Assembly: GCA_963755155.1 (NCBI GenBank)
Contig: CAVWIV010000015.1
Span: 186,001-250,000, forward strand
DNA: 64,000 nucleotides
Origin: PALSA-612 sp963755155
Lineage (GTDB): Bacteria; Actinomycetota; Thermoleophilia; Gaiellales; Gaiellaceae
Reading direction: 5' to 3'
Below are positions 41,807 through 49,853 of this stretch, piece after piece (within the stretch, counting starts at the first letter, position 1; each line of letters begins with the position of its first letter). A program made the translations under genes and the position numbers. The notes under the pieces were generated by a model that saw only the letters and a program-made list of their open reading frames with translations, was not told where the DNA came from and searched no databases.

Positions 41807-42097
41807 GAAACTAATAGCCGTTCCTGGCACTTCCTCACGAGCCACACGCAGGTCCTGCTGGCCCTCCACAGGCAGCCTGATGCACGTCTGCGTGACGTCG
41901 CAGACACGGTTGGCATAACCGAGCGAGCGGCTCAGCGGATCGTCAACGACCTCGTGGAGACGGGTTATCTCGAACGCGAGCGCATCGGACGTCGCAATCG
42001 GTACGTGCTCAATCCCGAGCGTCGCATGCGGCATCCCGAGCAGCACGAGCACGAGATCGGCGAGTTGCTCGAACTCCTCCACGGCCCGCCCACCTAA
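41795..42097 (+). CDS. Winged-helix (MarR-like) transcriptional regulator
   Basis: The 100-residue protein is one winged-helix domain: SHTQVLLALHRQPDARLRDV, then recognition helix VGITERAAQRIVNDLVETGY and wing LERERIGRRNRYVLNPERRM. A histidine-rich tail (HPEQHEHEIGELLELLH) could bind metal or dimerise. Homologues of this length regulate an adjacent gene. The start lies within a dyad that also covers the promoter of the divergent small-protein gene. Confidence 0.82.
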   Translation: MSSPETNSRSWHFLTSHTQVLLALHRQPDARLRDVADTVGITERAAQRIVNDLVETGYLERERIGRRNRYVLNPERRMRHPEQHEHEIGELLELLHGPPT

Positions 42098-42144
42098 CGG
42101 CGCCAGGCGTTTTGGTGTCTGCTGCCAGCGGGTACGCGTAGGCA

Positions 42145-42669
42145 GTGACGGCGCTCCCCGATCTGCTCGATAGGAAGCAGCACGTCGACCTCGAGAGACG
42201 CGACCTCGAGCGGTGGCTCCGCATCGTAGGAGTAGCGCTCCTGGCGGCGTTTCTCGTCGTCGGGCTCGCGAACGTCTTCGGCCAGAAGGTGGAAACGTCG
42301 AGCGCCAGCGCTGCCGCCGCCGACCTCGAGGTGAAGGCGCCCACCGCCGTCAGAAGCGGCCTCATCTACGAGGTGCAGTTCACCGTCACGGCGCACCGTC
42401 GTCTCGAGGAGCCGACGCTCGTGCTCGACAGTGGCTGGTTCGACGGCTTCACGATCAACACGATGAGCCCCGACACGAAGGACTGGGTCATGCGGGACGG
42501 GCTCAACGTCATGTCCTACGACGCGGTGCCTGCGGGCAGCGAGCTCGTGGTTCGCCTCCAGTACCAGGTCAACCCGACGACGTTCGGCACACGTGACCAG
42601 GGCGTCGTGCTCGAGGACGGGGGCGTACCGATCCTCACGCTCGACCACGGGACGACGATCTATCCCTGA
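42145..42669 (+). CDS. Membrane-anchored protein coupled to the YetF-like protein
   Basis: The 174-residue protein starts at GTG 42145. A charged N-terminus (LLDRKQHVDLERRDLERWLR) leads into one membrane helix (IVGVALLAAFLVVGLANVFG); the rest is extracytoplasmic beta-sandwich sequence (YEVQFTVTAHRRLEEPTLVL, SELVVRLQYQVNPTTFGTRD). I do not recognise the domain. Its TGA stop overlaps the ATG of the YetF-like gene (TGATG), so the two proteins are made together and probably form a complex. Confidence 0.7.
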   Translation: MTALPDLLDRKQHVDLERRDLERWLRIVGVALLAAFLVVGLANVFGQKVETSSASAAAADLEVKAPTAVRSGLIYEVQFTVTAHRRLEEPTLVLDSGWFDGFTINTMSPDTKDWVMRDGLNVMSYDAVPAGSELVVRLQYQVNPTTFGTRDQGVVLEDGGVPILTLDHGTTIYP

Positions 42670-43112
42670 TGGACATCGTCATCCGCGCCGCCGTCGTCTT
42701 CGTCTTCATCTGGGTGCTCATGCGCGTGATCGGCCGTCGCTCGCTGTCGAGCATGGAGCCGTTCGACCTGATCATGCTCGTCGTCATCGGCGACCTCGTG
42801 CAGCAGGGCGTGACGCAACAGGATCTCTCGGTCACCGGCGCCCTCCTGGCGGCGGCGACGATCGGCCTCCTGACGGTGCTCCTCGCCTGGTTCAACTACC
42901 GCTTCCCGCGGCTGCGACCGGCGCTCGAGGGACGTCCCGTGGTGCTAGTCGAGGACGGGAAGGCGATCGAGCCCAATCTCAAGCGCGAGCGGATCACGCT
43001 CGAGGAGCTGGCCGCTCAGGCGCGGCTGAAGGAGATCGACTCGATCTCCGACGTCCGCTGGGCCGTGCTCGAGACGTCGGGCGCGGTCAGCTTCATCCCG
43101 CGCTCGAAGTAG
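42669..43112 (+). CDS. YetF/DUF421 family membrane protein
   Basis: The 147-residue protein has three N-terminal helices (VIRAAVVFVFIWVLMRVIGR and two more), then the conserved cytosolic domain LEGRPVVLVEDGKAIEPNLK RERIT, LEELAAQARLKEIDSISDVR WAVLETSGAVSFIPR. This is full-length for the short form of DUF421. In sporulators YetF-type proteins respond to spore germinants; elsewhere the role is unknown. Coupled to the preceding anchored protein. Confidence 0.88.
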   Translation: MDIVIRAAVVFVFIWVLMRVIGRRSLSSMEPFDLIMLVVIGDLVQQGVTQQDLSVTGALLAAATIGLLTVLLAWFNYRFPRLRPALEGRPVVLVEDGKAIEPNLKRERITLEELAAQARLKEIDSISDVRWAVLETSGAVSFIPRSK

Positions 43113-43118
43113 CTCAGG

Positions 43119-43826
43119 TCAACAGCGGGAGAGAAACCGAGCGAGACCGGCGGCGATCGACTGCGCGATGCGCGCGCGGAAACGAGGGGTCTCGAGCTGC
43201 ACGGCGTCACCGCGATTCCGCATGTTCCCGGTCTCCACGAACACCTTCGGCACGTCGGAGAGGTTGAGCCCGCCGAGATCGGAGCGCGCGGACAGCCCGT
43301 CGCCGCCGAGGTACGTCGCGTAGGGGAGCCCGGTGCCTGCCCGGTACGCGCGCCGCATCGCGAGCGCCAGGCATCTGGACGGCTTCGCGATGTCGGCGGT
43401 CAGCCCGCGGATCGACGGCGGATAGATGACGTGGAAGCCGCGGCCTGATGCCGGCCCGCCGTCGGCATGGATCGACACTGCGGCGTCTGCATGCGCTCGG
43501 TTGCCGATCGCCGCCCGCTCGGTGATGCACGGCCCCCAGCTCGCGTTCGACCTGCGCGTGAGGACGACGTTCGCGCCGGCCTTGCGCAGGATCCTCGCGA
43601 GCCGTACAGCCACGTCGAAGGTGAAGGCGGGCTCCGCATAGCCCGACGCGGTCGCCGTGCCCGTCGTGTCGCAGGCCTTCCGCAGCGTGCCCGCGTCGAC
43701 GAGCCGGTTGATCTCTGCCGGATACGCCCAGTTGCGGCCGTTGTGGCCGGGGTCGACGGCAATCGTCGCTCCACGAAGGGGTGAAGCACCCGTCGCCGAC
43801 GATCCGACGCTTGCGGACACGAACAT
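43119..43826 (-). CDS. N-acetylmuramoyl-L-alanine amidase (Amidase_3)
   Basis: The catalytic domain reads TIAVDPGHNGRNWAYPAEIN (first zinc histidine), RRSNASWGPCITERAAIGNR (Glu), SIHADGGPASGRGFHVIYPP (second histidine) and ends VFVETGNMRNRGDAVQLETP (catalytic Glu). It cuts the amide bond between muramic acid and the peptide. ATG 43826 gives 235 residues, but the frame upstream (VSLTLLSVVVAMFVSASVGS) looks like a signal peptide, so a GTG within the pdxS 5' region may be the true start and the two genes would overlap. Confidence 0.87.
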   Translation of the reverse strand: MFVSASVGSSATGASPLRGATIAVDPGHNGRNWAYPAEINRLVDAGTLRKACDTTGTATASGYAEPAFTFDVAVRLARILRKAGANVVLTRRSNASWGPCITERAAIGNRAHADAAVSIHADGGPASGRGFHVIYPPSIRGLTADIAKPSRCLALAMRRAYRAGTGLPYATYLGGDGLSARSDLGGLNLSDVPKVFVETGNMRNRGDAVQLETPRFRARIAQSIAAGLARFLSRC

Positions 43827-43835
43827 GGCGACCAC

Positions 43836-43841
43836 TACACT
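43836..43841 (+). promoter_or_regulatory. -10 box (TACACT) of pdxS
   Basis: TACACT ends seven bases before GTG 43849, and TTGCGG lies 19 bases upstream. This favours a leaderless start at GTG 43849 over the in-frame ATG at 43825. Confidence 0.5.
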
Positions 43842-43848
43842 TAGCAAC

Positions 43849-44733
43849 GTGAGCGAGACGGGCACCCTGCGCGTCAAGACAGGCCTGGCGGAGATGCTCA
43901 AGGGCGGCGTCATTATGGACGTCGTCGACGCCGAACAGGCGAAGATCGCCGAAACGGCGGGCGCCTGCGCGGTAATGGCGCTCGAGCGCGTGCCCGCCGA
44001 CATCCGCGCCGACGGCGGCGTAGCGCGCATGGCCGATCCCGACAAGATCCGCGAGATCCAGGAGGCCGTGACGATCCCCGTCATGGCGAAGTGCCGCATC
44101 GGCCACTTCGTCGAGGCCCAGATTCTCGAGTCGCTCGAGGTCGATTACGTGGACGAGTCGGAGGTGCTGACGCCAGCCGATCTCGCCCACCACGTGGACA
44201 AATGGCAGTTCACTATCCCGTTCGTCTGCGGCTGCACGAACCTCGGCGAGGCGCTGCGGCGGATTGCAGAGGGTGCCGCGATGATCCGGACGAAGGGCGA
44301 GGCGGGGACCGGCGACATCGTCAACGCCGTCACCCACATGCGAGCCGTCTTCGGCGCGATTCGGCGCCTCCAGGGGCTCCCGGCCGAAGAGCTCTACTCC
44401 GAGGCGAAGGAGCTGCGCGCCCCGTACGACCTCGTGCGCTGGGTCGCCGAGAACGGGCGGCTGCCCGTCGTGACGTTCACAGCCGGCGGCATCGCGACGC
44501 CCGCCGACGCCGCGCTCTGCATGCAGCTGGGCGCCGACGGAGTGTTCGTAGGCTCCGGGATCTTCAAGTCGGGTGACCCCGATCTACGCGCGAAGGCGAT
44601 CGTCGAGGCGACGACGCACTTCCGTGACGCCGACGTGCTCGCGCGCGTATCGGCCGGGCTCGGCGAGGCGATGGTCGGCATCTCCGCCGCCGACCTGCGC
44701 CCCGAAGAGCTGCTCGAAACGCGCGGCTGGTAG
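43849..44733 (+). CDS. pdxS: Pyridoxal 5'-phosphate synthase subunit PdxS
   Basis: The 294-residue protein matches the standard PdxS length with the GTG start. It has TGLAEMLKGGVIMDVVDAEQ AKIAE, ALERVPADIRADGGVARMAD, the Schiff-base lysine segment VMAKCRIGHFVEAQILES, MIRTKGEAGTGDIVNAVTHM and FTAGGIATPADAALCMQLGA DGVFVGSGIF. The barrel makes PLP from ribose 5-phosphate, glyceraldehyde 3-phosphate and ammonia delivered by PdxT. In most actinobacteria pdxT is adjacent; here it is 1.7 kb away with two unrelated genes between. Confidence 0.97.
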   Translation: MSETGTLRVKTGLAEMLKGGVIMDVVDAEQAKIAETAGACAVMALERVPADIRADGGVARMADPDKIREIQEAVTIPVMAKCRIGHFVEAQILESLEVDYVDESEVLTPADLAHHVDKWQFTIPFVCGCTNLGEALRRIAEGAAMIRTKGEAGTGDIVNAVTHMRAVFGAIRRLQGLPAEELYSEAKELRAPYDLVRWVAENGRLPVVTFTAGGIATPADAALCMQLGADGVFVGSGIFKSGDPDLRAKAIVEATTHFRDADVLARVSAGLGEAMVGISAADLRPEELLETRGW

Positions 44734-44777
44734 CAACCAGCACGCTCCGTCCGACGACGTCGTGAAGATCCGCGGCG

Positions 44778-45707
44778 ATGGACGTCGTCCGCCCGCGCTG
44801 GTCGAGCTCCTCGTTCCTTCAGTACGCGGGCATGTTCGTGATCCTCTTCGCGACGGTCGCGCTACTCTCGTGGCTGGCGTCCGAGCACTCGGACGGAGGG
44901 TTCTTCGGCTGGTCGCTGCTCGTGTTCGCCGTCCTGGCGGTCGTCGCAGTCGGCTTCGAGCTCGCCGGTGAGCGGGTCGCGGCAGGGCTGTTTGCGTTCG
45001 TCTCGCTCATCGCGTTCTCGGTCGCCGCGGGCGCGTTCGAAGACCTGATTGGCCTCATCGACGACGAGAACGAAGGGCTGTTCGACGGCTTCCGTATCGG
45101 CATCTTGCTGCTCGCCCTCGTCATCGTCGTCGCGGGCTTCATGCTGCTTGCTCGCTTCCAGTTCCCGTTGCTCGTTTTGCCCGTGGCCCTTGTCGGCTGG
45201 TTCTTCCTCGTCGACCTCGTGTCGGGCGGCGGGACGTGGACCGCGATCGTCTCGATCTTCGTCGGCCTCATTTTCATGCTTGTAGGAGCGGCCGCCGATC
45301 GTGCGTATGGGATGTGGATCCACGTCGTGGCAGGCCTCGCTATCGGCGGCGCCTTCCTCTACCTCTGGAACTCGGCCACGTGGGAGTGGATCCTCATCGG
45401 CCTCATCGCACTGCTCTTCTTCCTCATCGCGGGCGGGCTCGATCGCTCGAGCTACGCAGTCATTGGGGCGATCGGCCTCTTCCTCTCCTGGTCGTACTTC
45501 GTCGAGAAGTGGACCGACGCGGAAGTCTCCAACCCGATCTTGGACGGTCTGACCACCCAAGGATTCTCCTCCGACTCCGGTGAGCCGAGCGTCTGGGGGG
45601 CCGCGCTCCTGTACGCCCTCTTCGGGCTCGTGCTCATCGCGGTTGGTCTCTGGCTCGAGCGGCGGCGGCCTCCAGAGGCGGCCGAGCCCCTTACGCCGAC
45701 GGCGTAA
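44778..45707 (+). CDS. Polytopic membrane protein of unknown function
   Basis: The 309-residue protein has about nine membrane helices, for example YAGMFVILFATVALLSWLAS, GFRIGILLLALVIVVAGFML and FLYLWNSATWEWILIGLIAL. Short polar loops and acidic segments (FEDLIGLIDDENEG) separate them. No transporter or enzyme motif is visible. The first residues (RPRWSSSSFLQYAG) resemble other unassigned actinobacterial proteins. It overlaps the 3' end of the convergent methyltransferase gene by 17 bases and separates pdxS from pdxT. Confidence 0.75.
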   Translation: MDVVRPRWSSSSFLQYAGMFVILFATVALLSWLASEHSDGGFFGWSLLVFAVLAVVAVGFELAGERVAAGLFAFVSLIAFSVAAGAFEDLIGLIDDENEGLFDGFRIGILLLALVIVVAGFMLLARFQFPLLVLPVALVGWFFLVDLVSGGGTWTAIVSIFVGLIFMLVGAAADRAYGMWIHVVAGLAIGGAFLYLWNSATWEWILIGLIALLFFLIAGGLDRSSYAVIGAIGLFLSWSYFVEKWTDAEVSNPILDGLTTQGFSSDSGEPSVWGAALLYALFGLVLIAVGLWLERRRPPEAAEPLTPTA

Positions 45708-46431
45708 GCAGCGCCCAGCGAAGGTTCAAGGGTCTCCACTCGGAGACGATCGCCGCGGCGTCACGCTCGGTGAGCGAGGCGAGCTCCGGATAGTCCTCGA
45801 CGGACCTCGGCTGGATCTCGACGACCTCTGCGACGTGCGTCGGCCGGAACCGCGCGAGCACGTCCCGCGTTGTGCCCTCGCGGAGGAAGTCATGGAGCTC
45901 GACGAGGATCGTGGCGCTCCGCAGCAGCTCGCTGTCGTCAGGCCGTAACAGCTCGAGCTCGCATCCCTCGCAGTCCATCTTCACGAACGTCCGACCGGTC
46001 AGGGGGACGCTGAGATCGGCGACGGTCGCCTCGCCACGAACGTCGACGCGTTCGAGCACGCCGTTCAGCTCCGCTAGGGCGCGGCTTCGACCGCGGGCAG
46101 CCGAGTCGCGATCGTACGCCTCCACCGTGCTCGCGGGGAGTCGACGGGCAAGACCGACCGCGTAGTAGCCGTCACCCGACCCAACGTCGATGATCCGGTC
46201 GAAGCTGGCGGCGATGACGCGCTCGACGATCTCGTGCAACTCGGCCTCGTACGAGCCGAGCAGCCGCGAGGCAATGTTGAGATTGCCTGCCCGAATGGTC
46301 TCGGCCGGATACCGCATGCCGCGAAACGGGCCCGTCAGGACGCACAGGCCGTACTGATCGGCAAACGCCGCGTGTACTCGCTGGCGCCTGCGGCGCTCGA
46401 GCAGCCGTCGGAGCGAAGGCATCCCGTCCAT
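45691..46431 (-). CDS. FkbM-like methyltransferase
   Basis: The 246-residue protein has motif I in DRIIDVGSGDGYYAVGLARR, an acidic loop STVEAYDRDSAARGRSR, and the FkbM-type motif FVKMDCEGCELELLRPDDSE L, in which the MDCEGCE aspartate-cysteine signature is diagnostic. Substrates of this family are sugars or polyketide hydroxyls; it could modify a glycan. The N-terminal basic region (RRLLERRRRQRVHAAFADQY) is unusual in length. ATG 46431 abuts the pdxT promoter on the other strand. Confidence 0.8.
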   Translation of the reverse strand: MDGMPSLRRLLERRRRQRVHAAFADQYGLCVLTGPFRGMRYPAETIRAGNLNIASRLLGSYEAELHEIVERVIAASFDRIIDVGSGDGYYAVGLARRLPASTVEAYDRDSAARGRSRALAELNGVLERVDVRGEATVADLSVPLTGRTFVKMDCEGCELELLRPDDSELLRSATILVELHDFLREGTTRDVLARFRPTHVAEVVEIQPRSVEDYPELASLTERDAAAIVSEWRPLNLRWALLTPSA

Positions 46432-46436
46432 AGAAT
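46431..46436 (+). promoter_or_regulatory. -10 box (TAGAAT) of pdxT
   Basis: TAGAAT ends eight bases before GTG 46445, again consistent with a leaderless transcript. It shows pdxT is transcribed on its own rather than with pdxS. Confidence 0.5.
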
Positions 46437-46444
46437 TACCGAGC

Positions 46445-46999
46445 GTGAGGGTCGGCGTCCTTGCCGTGCAGGGCGATTTCCGCGAGCACGCGGCGATGCT
46501 GCGGCGGCTGGGAGCCGACGTCGTGGAAGTGCGCAAGCCGGACGAGCTCGACGGGTTGGACGGGCTCGTCGTCCCAGGCGGCGAGTCGACGACGTTCATG
46601 AGGCTCATGCGCCTCTACGGCCTCGACGCTGCCGTCGCGGCGTTCGAGGGGCCGATGCTCGGCACGTGCGCGGGCATGATCGTCCTCGACCGCAACCACC
46701 TCGGCCTCGTCGATGTCGCTGTGGAGCGAAACGCGTACGGCCGCCAGACGTCGAGCTTCGAGGCAGATCTCATGCTCGACGGGGATGCCGCACCGCTGCG
46801 CGGCGTCTTCATCCGCGCCCCGCGCGTGCAGCATGCGGGACCGGACGTCGAAGTGCTCGCCGAGCTCGACGGCGAGCCGGTGCTGTTGCGCGACGGGCGG
46901 TTCATCGTCGCCTCGTTCCATCCGGAGCTGACCGGCGACACGCGCGTCCACGAGCTGTTCCTGCGACTCGTAGAGGAGGCTTCAGCTGTCAGGGCATAG
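46445..46999 (+). CDS. pdxT: Pyridoxal 5'-phosphate synthase glutaminase subunit PdxT
   Basis: The 184-residue protein has the class I glutaminase order: VGVLAVQGDFREHAAMLRRL, GLVVPGGESTTFMRLM, nucleophile Cys in MLGTCAGMIVLDRNH, RGVFIRAPRVQHAGPDVEVL and the His-Glu pair in VASFHPELTGDTRVHELFL. It supplies ammonia to PdxS. The GTG start is directly downstream of a -10 box. The yebC frame begins inside its last codons. Confidence 0.96.
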   Translation: MRVGVLAVQGDFREHAAMLRRLGADVVEVRKPDELDGLDGLVVPGGESTTFMRLMRLYGLDAAVAAFEGPMLGTCAGMIVLDRNHLGLVDVAVERNAYGRQTSSFEADLMLDGDAAPLRGVFIRAPRVQHAGPDVEVLAELDGEPVLLRDGRFIVASFHPELTGDTRVHELFLRLVEEASAVRA

Positions 47000-47741
47000 C
47001 AAGTGGCACTCGATCAAGCACAAGAAGGGCGCGACCGACAAGAAGCGCGGCCAGCTCTTCTCGAAGCTCGCGCGCGCGATCATCGTCGCCGCCCGTGAGG
47101 GCGGGCCGGATCCTGCGGGAAACCTCGCGCTCCAGAACGCGATCGAGAAAGCGCGCGAGGCTTCGGTGCCGAAGGACAACATCGAGCGTGCCATCGCCCG
47201 CGGTTCGGGCGCCGCTGCCGACGGCGAGTCGTTCGAGCACATCACGTACGAGGGCTATGGCCCGGCCGGCGTCGCGCTGCTTGTCGAGGCGCTCACCGAC
47301 AACCGCAACCGCACCGCCTCCGACGTGCGCCACGTATTCGCGAAGAGCGAGGGCTCGCTCGGCGAGTCGGGCTCGGTCGCATGGCTCTTCGAGCGCACCG
47401 GCCTGCTGCTCGTCTCCGCCGAGGGCGTGGACGAGGACGAGCTGACGCTCGCGGCGGCCGAGGGCGGCGCCGACGACGTCTCCCAGGACGGGTCGGTGTT
47501 CGAGATCACCTGTCCGGCGGAGAGCGTCGGCGAGGTGCGCCGCGCGCTCGAGCAGGCAGGGTTCTCGGTCGCCTCGGCCCAGATCACGATGCTGCCGAAG
47601 ACGTCCGTCACCGTCGAGGACGAGACGGCAGCACGTAGGATCGTTCGTCTGCTGGACGAGCTCGAGGAGCTCGACGACGTCCAGGACGTGTACGCGAACT
47701 TCGACATCCCGGAACAGGTACTAGAGGAGGTTGCGAACTGA
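46986..47741 (+). CDS. YebC/PmpR (TACO1) family protein with apparent CTG start
   Basis: The family begins MSGHSKWHSIKHKKGATDKK RGQLFSKLAR; here the codon before SGHSKWHS is CTG (46986-46988). An AGGAGG lies six bases upstream, and the frame is closed by TAG only 15 bases before the CTG, so no ATG, GTG or TTG can serve. With this start the protein has 251 residues, the usual length; the first GTG (47166) would delete 60 conserved residues. Other domains: PAGNLALQNAIEKAREASVP, VEALTDNRNRTASDVRHVFA, then a C-terminal ferredoxin-like part. YebC proteins relieve ribosome stalling or regulate transcription. It overlaps the pdxT end and the next gene start. Confidence 0.93.
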   Translation: MSGHSKWHSIKHKKGATDKKRGQLFSKLARAIIVAAREGGPDPAGNLALQNAIEKAREASVPKDNIERAIARGSGAAADGESFEHITYEGYGPAGVALLVEALTDNRNRTASDVRHVFAKSEGSLGESGSVAWLFERTGLLLVSAEGVDEDELTLAAAEGGADDVSQDGSVFEITCPAESVGEVRRALEQAGFSVASAQITMLPKTSVTVEDETAARRIVRLLDELEELDDVQDVYANFDIPEQVLEEVAN

Positions 47742-49657
47742 TGGCAGTGGCAATGAAGACCGGAGGCCGTATCGAGTCGCTGCTCTCGGCGCGGCTCTTT
47801 CTCAACCCGCAGCTCGCCGGCGACAAGCTCTACTTCATCTCAGACCTTGCCGGCAGGCTCAGCCTGTACCGGATGGACGTGGGGGGCAGCGTGCCCGAGC
47901 CGCTGCTTCCGCCCGGCATCGCGCTCCAGAACCCGGAGCTGCTCGGCGGCTACGCGTTCTACGCTTTGCCGGAGCACGACCGCATCGTGCTCATGCTCGA
48001 CCAGGACGGCGACGAGAACTACCAGCCCAACGTCATTCCGCTCGACGGAGGCTTCCCGGAGCCGCTGAACGAGGAAGCCTTCGGCGGCATGAGGACGCAC
48101 CTCGTCGACGTGGACGGCGAGACCGCGACGGGTTACGCCGCGGCGGAGTCGCGCGAGGAGGCGAAGATCTCCGGCTTGCGCGTCGACCTCGCGACCGGCG
48201 AGGTGGAGACGCTCGGCGAAGGCATGCACGGCCCCTACCCCGTCGCGTGGAATCGCGATCACTCGCGCGCTGTGCTCGGCGACGGCTACACGGCCGGCGA
48301 CATCGTTCTCTACGAGCGCGATCCGGACACCGGCGAGAAGACGATGCTCTGGGGAACGCTCCTGGAGGATCGAGAGGAAGGCGCCGAGCACCCGCTGCTC
48401 GGTCTCCAGTCCACGCACGTCACGGAGAGCGAGCAAGGGCTTCTCATCGGTACGTGCCTCTTCGACGACGCCTACGGTCCCGGCTACCTTCCCTTCGATG
48501 GCTCCGGCGAAGTGGAGCCGGTTGAGCTCACCGGAGCGGTGCACGAGGGAGCGGGCGAGCTGGAGCGGTTCCAGCGCATCGACGGCGACCAGTACCTCGC
48601 CGTGTTCAACATCGACGGCGTCTCATGGGCGTACGAGGCCGACTTCGACGAGAACGCGCGCGCGATGAAGCTCGGCCGCGTGCTCGTGGGCGAAGGCGAG
48701 CTCGCAGGCGGTGTTCTGCACGGCATCGACCGCGACCCGGAGAGCGGCCGCTGGGCGCTTTCGTTCTGCACGGCGACGACGCCGACGCAGCTTTTCGTGC
48801 TCGACGCGGACGGCTCGCCCGAGCAGCAGACGAATGAGAAGCCGCTCGGCATCGACCCGGCGCTGCTTTCCGCCGGCGAGGATGCGTCGTTCGACTCGCA
48901 CGACGGCCTCCGGACGTCCGCGAGGCTCTACCTCCCGTCGCCAGAGCTCGGTTACGAAGGGCCACGACCGGTCGTCCTTTACGTCCACGGCGGGCCGCAG
49001 GGGCAGGAGCGGCCGAACTTCGCGTGGTTCTCGATGCCGCTCATCCAGACGCTCACGCTCGAAGGGTTCGCGGTGTTCGTCCCCAACGTGCGCGGCTCGA
49101 CCGGGTACGGGATGGACTACATGAAGCGCGTCGACCACGACTGGGGCGGCGAAGACCGGCTCGACCACGTGCACGCGATGACGGAGGTGCTGCCGAACGA
49201 CGACCGCGTCGACGCGAGCCGCGCCGGCGTCGTCGGCCGCTCGTACGGCGGCTACATGACGCTCACCCTCGCCGGGCGACATCCCGAGCTGTGGTCGGCG
49301 GCGATCGACATGTTCGGCCCGTACGACCTGCTGACGTTCATGGATCGCATCCCGCCGACGTGGAAGCCGTACTTCGAGCTCGCCATCGGCCACCCCGACC
49401 GCGACCGCGACTTCCTCGTCGAGCGCTCGCCGAAGACGCACATCGGCGCCCTTGCCTGTCCGATGCTCGTCATCCAGGGGAAGAACGACCCGCGCGTGGT
49501 CGAGCAGGAGTCGGCCGACGTCGTCGAGTCGCTGCGCGCCGACGGCAAGGACGTCGACTACCTCGTCTTCGAGGACGAGGGCCACGACGTCCTGAAGCTG
49601 CCGAACAAGGTGCGCTGCTACGAGACGATCGTCGACTTCTTCAAGAAGCACCTGTAA
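47741..49657 (+). CDS. S9 family peptidase (acylaminoacyl-peptidase/prolyl-oligopeptidase type)
   Basis: The 638-residue cytosolic protein has an N-terminal beta-propeller (about residues 1-380) with repeats such as GDKLYFISDLAGRLSLYRMD and NHDRSR-type blades, then an alpha/beta hydrolase domain. Motifs: VVLYVHGGPQGQERPNFAWF, NVRGSTGYGMDYMKRVDHDW GG, nucleophile Ser in GVVGRSYGGYMTLTLAGRHP, Asp in LVIQGKNDPRVVEQES and His in FEDEGHDVLKLPNKV. It hydrolyses short peptides. The ATG overlaps the yebC stop (TGATG), and a strong hairpin follows. Confidence 0.94.
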   Translation: MAVAMKTGGRIESLLSARLFLNPQLAGDKLYFISDLAGRLSLYRMDVGGSVPEPLLPPGIALQNPELLGGYAFYALPEHDRIVLMLDQDGDENYQPNVIPLDGGFPEPLNEEAFGGMRTHLVDVDGETATGYAAAESREEAKISGLRVDLATGEVETLGEGMHGPYPVAWNRDHSRAVLGDGYTAGDIVLYERDPDTGEKTMLWGTLLEDREEGAEHPLLGLQSTHVTESEQGLLIGTCLFDDAYGPGYLPFDGSGEVEPVELTGAVHEGAGELERFQRIDGDQYLAVFNIDGVSWAYEADFDENARAMKLGRVLVGEGELAGGVLHGIDRDPESGRWALSFCTATTPTQLFVLDADGSPEQQTNEKPLGIDPALLSAGEDASFDSHDGLRTSARLYLPSPELGYEGPRPVVLYVHGGPQGQERPNFAWFSMPLIQTLTLEGFAVFVPNVRGSTGYGMDYMKRVDHDWGGEDRLDHVHAMTEVLPNDDRVDASRAGVVGRSYGGYMTLTLAGRHPELWSAAIDMFGPYDLLTFMDRIPPTWKPYFELAIGHPDRDRDFLVERSPKTHIGALACPMLVIQGKNDPRVVEQESADVVESLRADGKDVDYLVFEDEGHDVLKLPNKVRCYETIVDFFKKHL

Positions 49658-49662
49658 GCAAC

Positions 49663-49687
49663 GTGGGGGAACCCATGGTTCCCCCAC
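49663..49687. terminator. Hairpin terminator after the S9 peptidase gene
   Basis: A perfect 11-bp stem (GTGGGGGAACC / GGTTCCCCCAC) with a three-base loop starts six bases after the stop codon. The next about 165 bases up to ruvC hold no gene I can support. Confidence 0.75.
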
Positions 49688-49841
49688 GGACCCCCTCCTT
49701 CAGGTTGGCGGTCCTGGCGAGCCGAGGTTGCGCTCCGGCGAGAGCGCGGTCTCGCCTCCGCCCTCGGTGTGGGTGCAACACTTGAGACCCTGACCCGCCG
49801 CCAGGGCGCGCCCGCTGGGAAGGAACGTCCGGGCCGCTCCA

Positions 49842-49847
49842 TAACCT
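49842..49847 (+). promoter_or_regulatory. -10 box (TAACCT) of the ruvCAB operon
   Basis: TAACCT ends six bases before GTG 49854, implying a leaderless ruvC transcript; no ribosome-binding site precedes the GTG. Confidence 0.5.
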
Positions 49848-49853
49848 CAACGC

